A DNA stretch of 6,736 nucleotides from Clostridia bacterium (GTDB lineage Bacteria; Bacillota_A; Clostridia; Oscillospirales; Acutalibacteraceae), in contig RZYX01000096.1 in the NCBI GenBank assembly GCA_009930155.1, positions 1 through 6,736 on the forward strand, in the 5' to 3' direction. Shown here piece after piece: positions 5,531 through 6,736 of the stretch (the first letter of the stretch is position 1; every line of letters begins with the position of its first letter). A program made the position numbers and the translations under genes. The notes below the pieces were generated by a model. That model worked only from the letters and a program-made list of their open reading frames with translations. It was not told the DNA's origin and ran no database searches.

Positions 5531-6612
5531 TATTTTGTTGGACTTGCATCCAAATACTTTTTAACCATTAAAGCTACCTTGAAAACAATAGCATCATCAA
5601 ATTCACGAAGATCTAAACCTGTAAGCTTTTTAATTTTTTCAAGCCTATAAACAAGAGTGTTTCGATGAACGAAAAGTTTACGAGATGTTTCTGAAACATT
5701 AAGATTGTTTTCAAAGAAACGCTGAATTGTGAAAAGAGTTTCTTGATCAAGATTTTCTATTGAACCTCTCTTGAAAACTTCACGCAGGAACATATCACAA
5801 AGAGTGTTTGGAAGCTGATAAATAAGACGAGCAATACCAAGATTGTCGTAGCTTATTATTGTTTTCTCAGTGTCAAAAACCTTTCCAACTTCAAGTGCAA
5901 CTTGAGCCTCTTTGAATGAACGAGCTAAATCCTTTATGCCCGTAACTGTTGTTCCGATACCAACAAGTGAATGGCTATAAAACTCTGTGCTTAGTGCATC
6001 AGAAATTGAATGAGCAAGCTTTTCTAAATCTTTAGGTTCGATATTAGCACGAACCTCTTTTACAAGAGCTATATCTGTTTCATTAATGTTAATTACAAAG
6101 TCCTTGTTCTTATCTGGGAAAAGATTTTGAACAACATCAAATACAGATGCATCCTCATGACCTGTTATTCTGATAAGAAGAACTACTCTTGATGCATCAT
6201 TATTAAAGCGGAGTTCCCTTGCCTTAATATAAATATCTCCAGGAAGAATATTATCAAGAATAACATTCTTAACAAAGTTGCTCCTATCATATTTTTCGTC
6301 ATAAAACTGCTTAATACTGCTCAAAGACACTCCAAGTACTTTTACATACTTTGATGCAAGTTCATCCTCACCCTCAACAAATACTGCATACTCGTGACGA
6401 AGGTGTGAGCCAAAAGTTAAATATGTTACACCGTCAAGACAGATTATATCGCCATTTGCAAATACATCTGTAAGATTTGCGTTCTGTGGCTCACCTATAC
6501 GGCCAAGCTCACTACAAGAAATTATTGTGCCTGTTTCGTCAATAACTCCGACTGTTCTATCAATCGCATCACGCATTTGATGTATGATTCCCTGAAAAAG
6601 TCTATTTGACAT
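5527..6612 (-). CDS. PucR/CdaR-family transcription regulator
   Basis: The 361-residue protein has the architecture of PucR/CdaR regulators. The N-terminal sensor-like region (about 1-100) contains GVIDETGTIISCSELGRIGE (22-41), which resembles the opening of the sugar-diacid recognition domain. The middle region (about 130-260) is of the degenerate GGDEF-like type found in CdaR proteins. The C-terminal PucR helix-turn-helix (about 293-352) carries the hallmark VHRNTLVYRLEKIKKLTG (315-332). Relatives sense small metabolites such as diacids or purine-related compounds, but no ligand can be read from this sequence and no metabolic gene is adjacent. The ATG at 6612 follows GGAGGT (6620-6625) by 7 nt. 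The gene ends in its own probable terminator and ftsE has its own promoter, so it is likely a separate unit. Whether it regulates ftsEX, the divergent gene or distant targets is unknown. The family call is secure and the role is not. Confidence 0.9.
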   Translation of the reverse strand: MSNRLFQGIIHQMRDAIDRTVGVIDETGTIISCSELGRIGEPQNANLTDVFANGDIICLDGVTYLTFGSHLRHEYAVFVEGEDELASKYVKVLGVSLSSIKQFYDEKYDRSNFVKNVILDNILPGDIYIKARELRFNNDASRVVLLIRITGHEDASVFDVVQNLFPDKNKDFVININETDIALVKEVRANIEPKDLEKLAHSISDALSTEFYSHSLVGIGTTVTGIKDLARSFKEAQVALEVGKVFDTEKTIISYDNLGIARLIYQLPNTLCDMFLREVFKRGSIENLDQETLFTIQRFFENNLNVSETSRKLFVHRNTLVYRLEKIKKLTGLDLREFDDAIVFKVALMVKKYLDASPTKY

Positions 6613-6696
6613 TTATAATACCTCCAAAGCATTTTTGGGTTATGTACTAAAGATGTATTTTGTGGTATAATTAAGTAAAAAGGAATGGTGATAAAA
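6613..6696. promoter_or_regulatory. Divergent intergenic region between the regulator and the plus-strand gene
   Basis: These 84 bases must hold both start signals if each gene is transcribed from here. On the plus strand TATAAT (6666-6671) is preceded by TGG, an extended -10, with a weak TGTACT (6643-6648) at 17-bp spacing. Transcription would begin near 6678, leaving a leader of about 20 nt. For the minus-strand regulator I find only weak candidates, for example TTTACT with a poor -10, so its promoter is unassigned. The overlap would allow the regulator to control both genes. Confidence 0.5.
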
Positions 6697-6736
6697 ATGG
6701 CAACAATTGAAGTAAGATGTTCAAAATGTGGAAGCA
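6697..6736 (+). CDS. Start of a zinc-ribbon-like protein (cut by the window end)
   Basis: Only 13 codons are visible, MATIEVRCSKCGS, with a CxxC pair (Cys8, Cys11) that suggests the first knuckle of a zinc ribbon. The ATG at 6697 is chosen over in-frame ATG 6685 and GTG 6688 because the latter lie directly on the ribosome binding site. AAGGA (6680-6684) and GGTGAT (6687-6692) both match the 16S-complementary sequence, and the second is correctly placed for 6697. An extended -10 promoter lies just upstream. The gene is divergent from the regulator. Function cannot be assigned from this fragment. Confidence 0.6.
   Translation, partial: MATIEVRCSKCGS

Noticed and set aside
1..6736. CRISPR arrays, insertion sequences, tRNA or rRNA genes, prophage signs
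   Set aside because: No spaced repeat array, transposase frame, terminal inverted repeats or structural RNA sequence was seen. The content is ordinary chromosomal.

Overview
The window looks like a chromosomal segment of a low-GC Gram-positive bacterium, most likely in the Clostridia. The reasons are the AT-rich intergenic DNA, strong GGAGGT-type ribosome binding sites, frequent GTG/TTG starts, consensus sigma-A promoters and a Gram-positive FtsEX cluster. I cannot name a genus from the sequence alone. All complete genes are on the minus strand, so the window reads right to left.

Right end: a divergent start region (6613-6696) separates a plus-strand gene, of which only the first 13 codons are visible (MATIEVRCSKCGS, a likely zinc ribbon), from a minus-strand PucR/CdaR-type transcription regulator (5527-6612). 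The regulator ends in a probable hairpin terminator. A 243-bp gap then holds a good sigma-A promoter for the next operon. An 11-bp tandem repeat sits on its -35 region, exactly matches the published WalR box pattern, and is followed by a hairpin at the predicted 5' end of the mRNA.

Centre: four tightly packed genes form one operon, ftsE (TTG start), ftsX (GTG start, 1-nt overlap), a secreted coiled-coil M23 peptidase (GTG start, 8-nt overlap) and an S41/CtpB-like membrane protein (11-nt gap). The operon closes with a strong 21-bp-stem terminator. Its logic is that of divisome-coupled wall hydrolysis: FtsE hydrolyses ATP, FtsX transmits the movement through its extracellular loop, and the coiled-coil protein carries the hydrolase domain. 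Here that domain has every M23 zinc and catalytic residue, so it may cut peptidoglycan itself. The fourth protein keeps the S41 fold and PDZ domain, but both catalytic dyad positions are replaced (Gly303 for Ser, Ile328 for Lys), so it is probably a pseudoprotease. FtsE also carries an unusual Asn/Pro/Gln/Ser-rich tail of about 85 residues.

Left end: a separately transcribed gene, cut by the window edge, encodes a secreted protein with GLUG-type repeats. It has a consensus promoter with a perfect 8-bp inverted repeat over the -35 box.

The observations most worth following are the dead S41 protein in the FtsEX operon, the WalR-like box and the FtsE tail.
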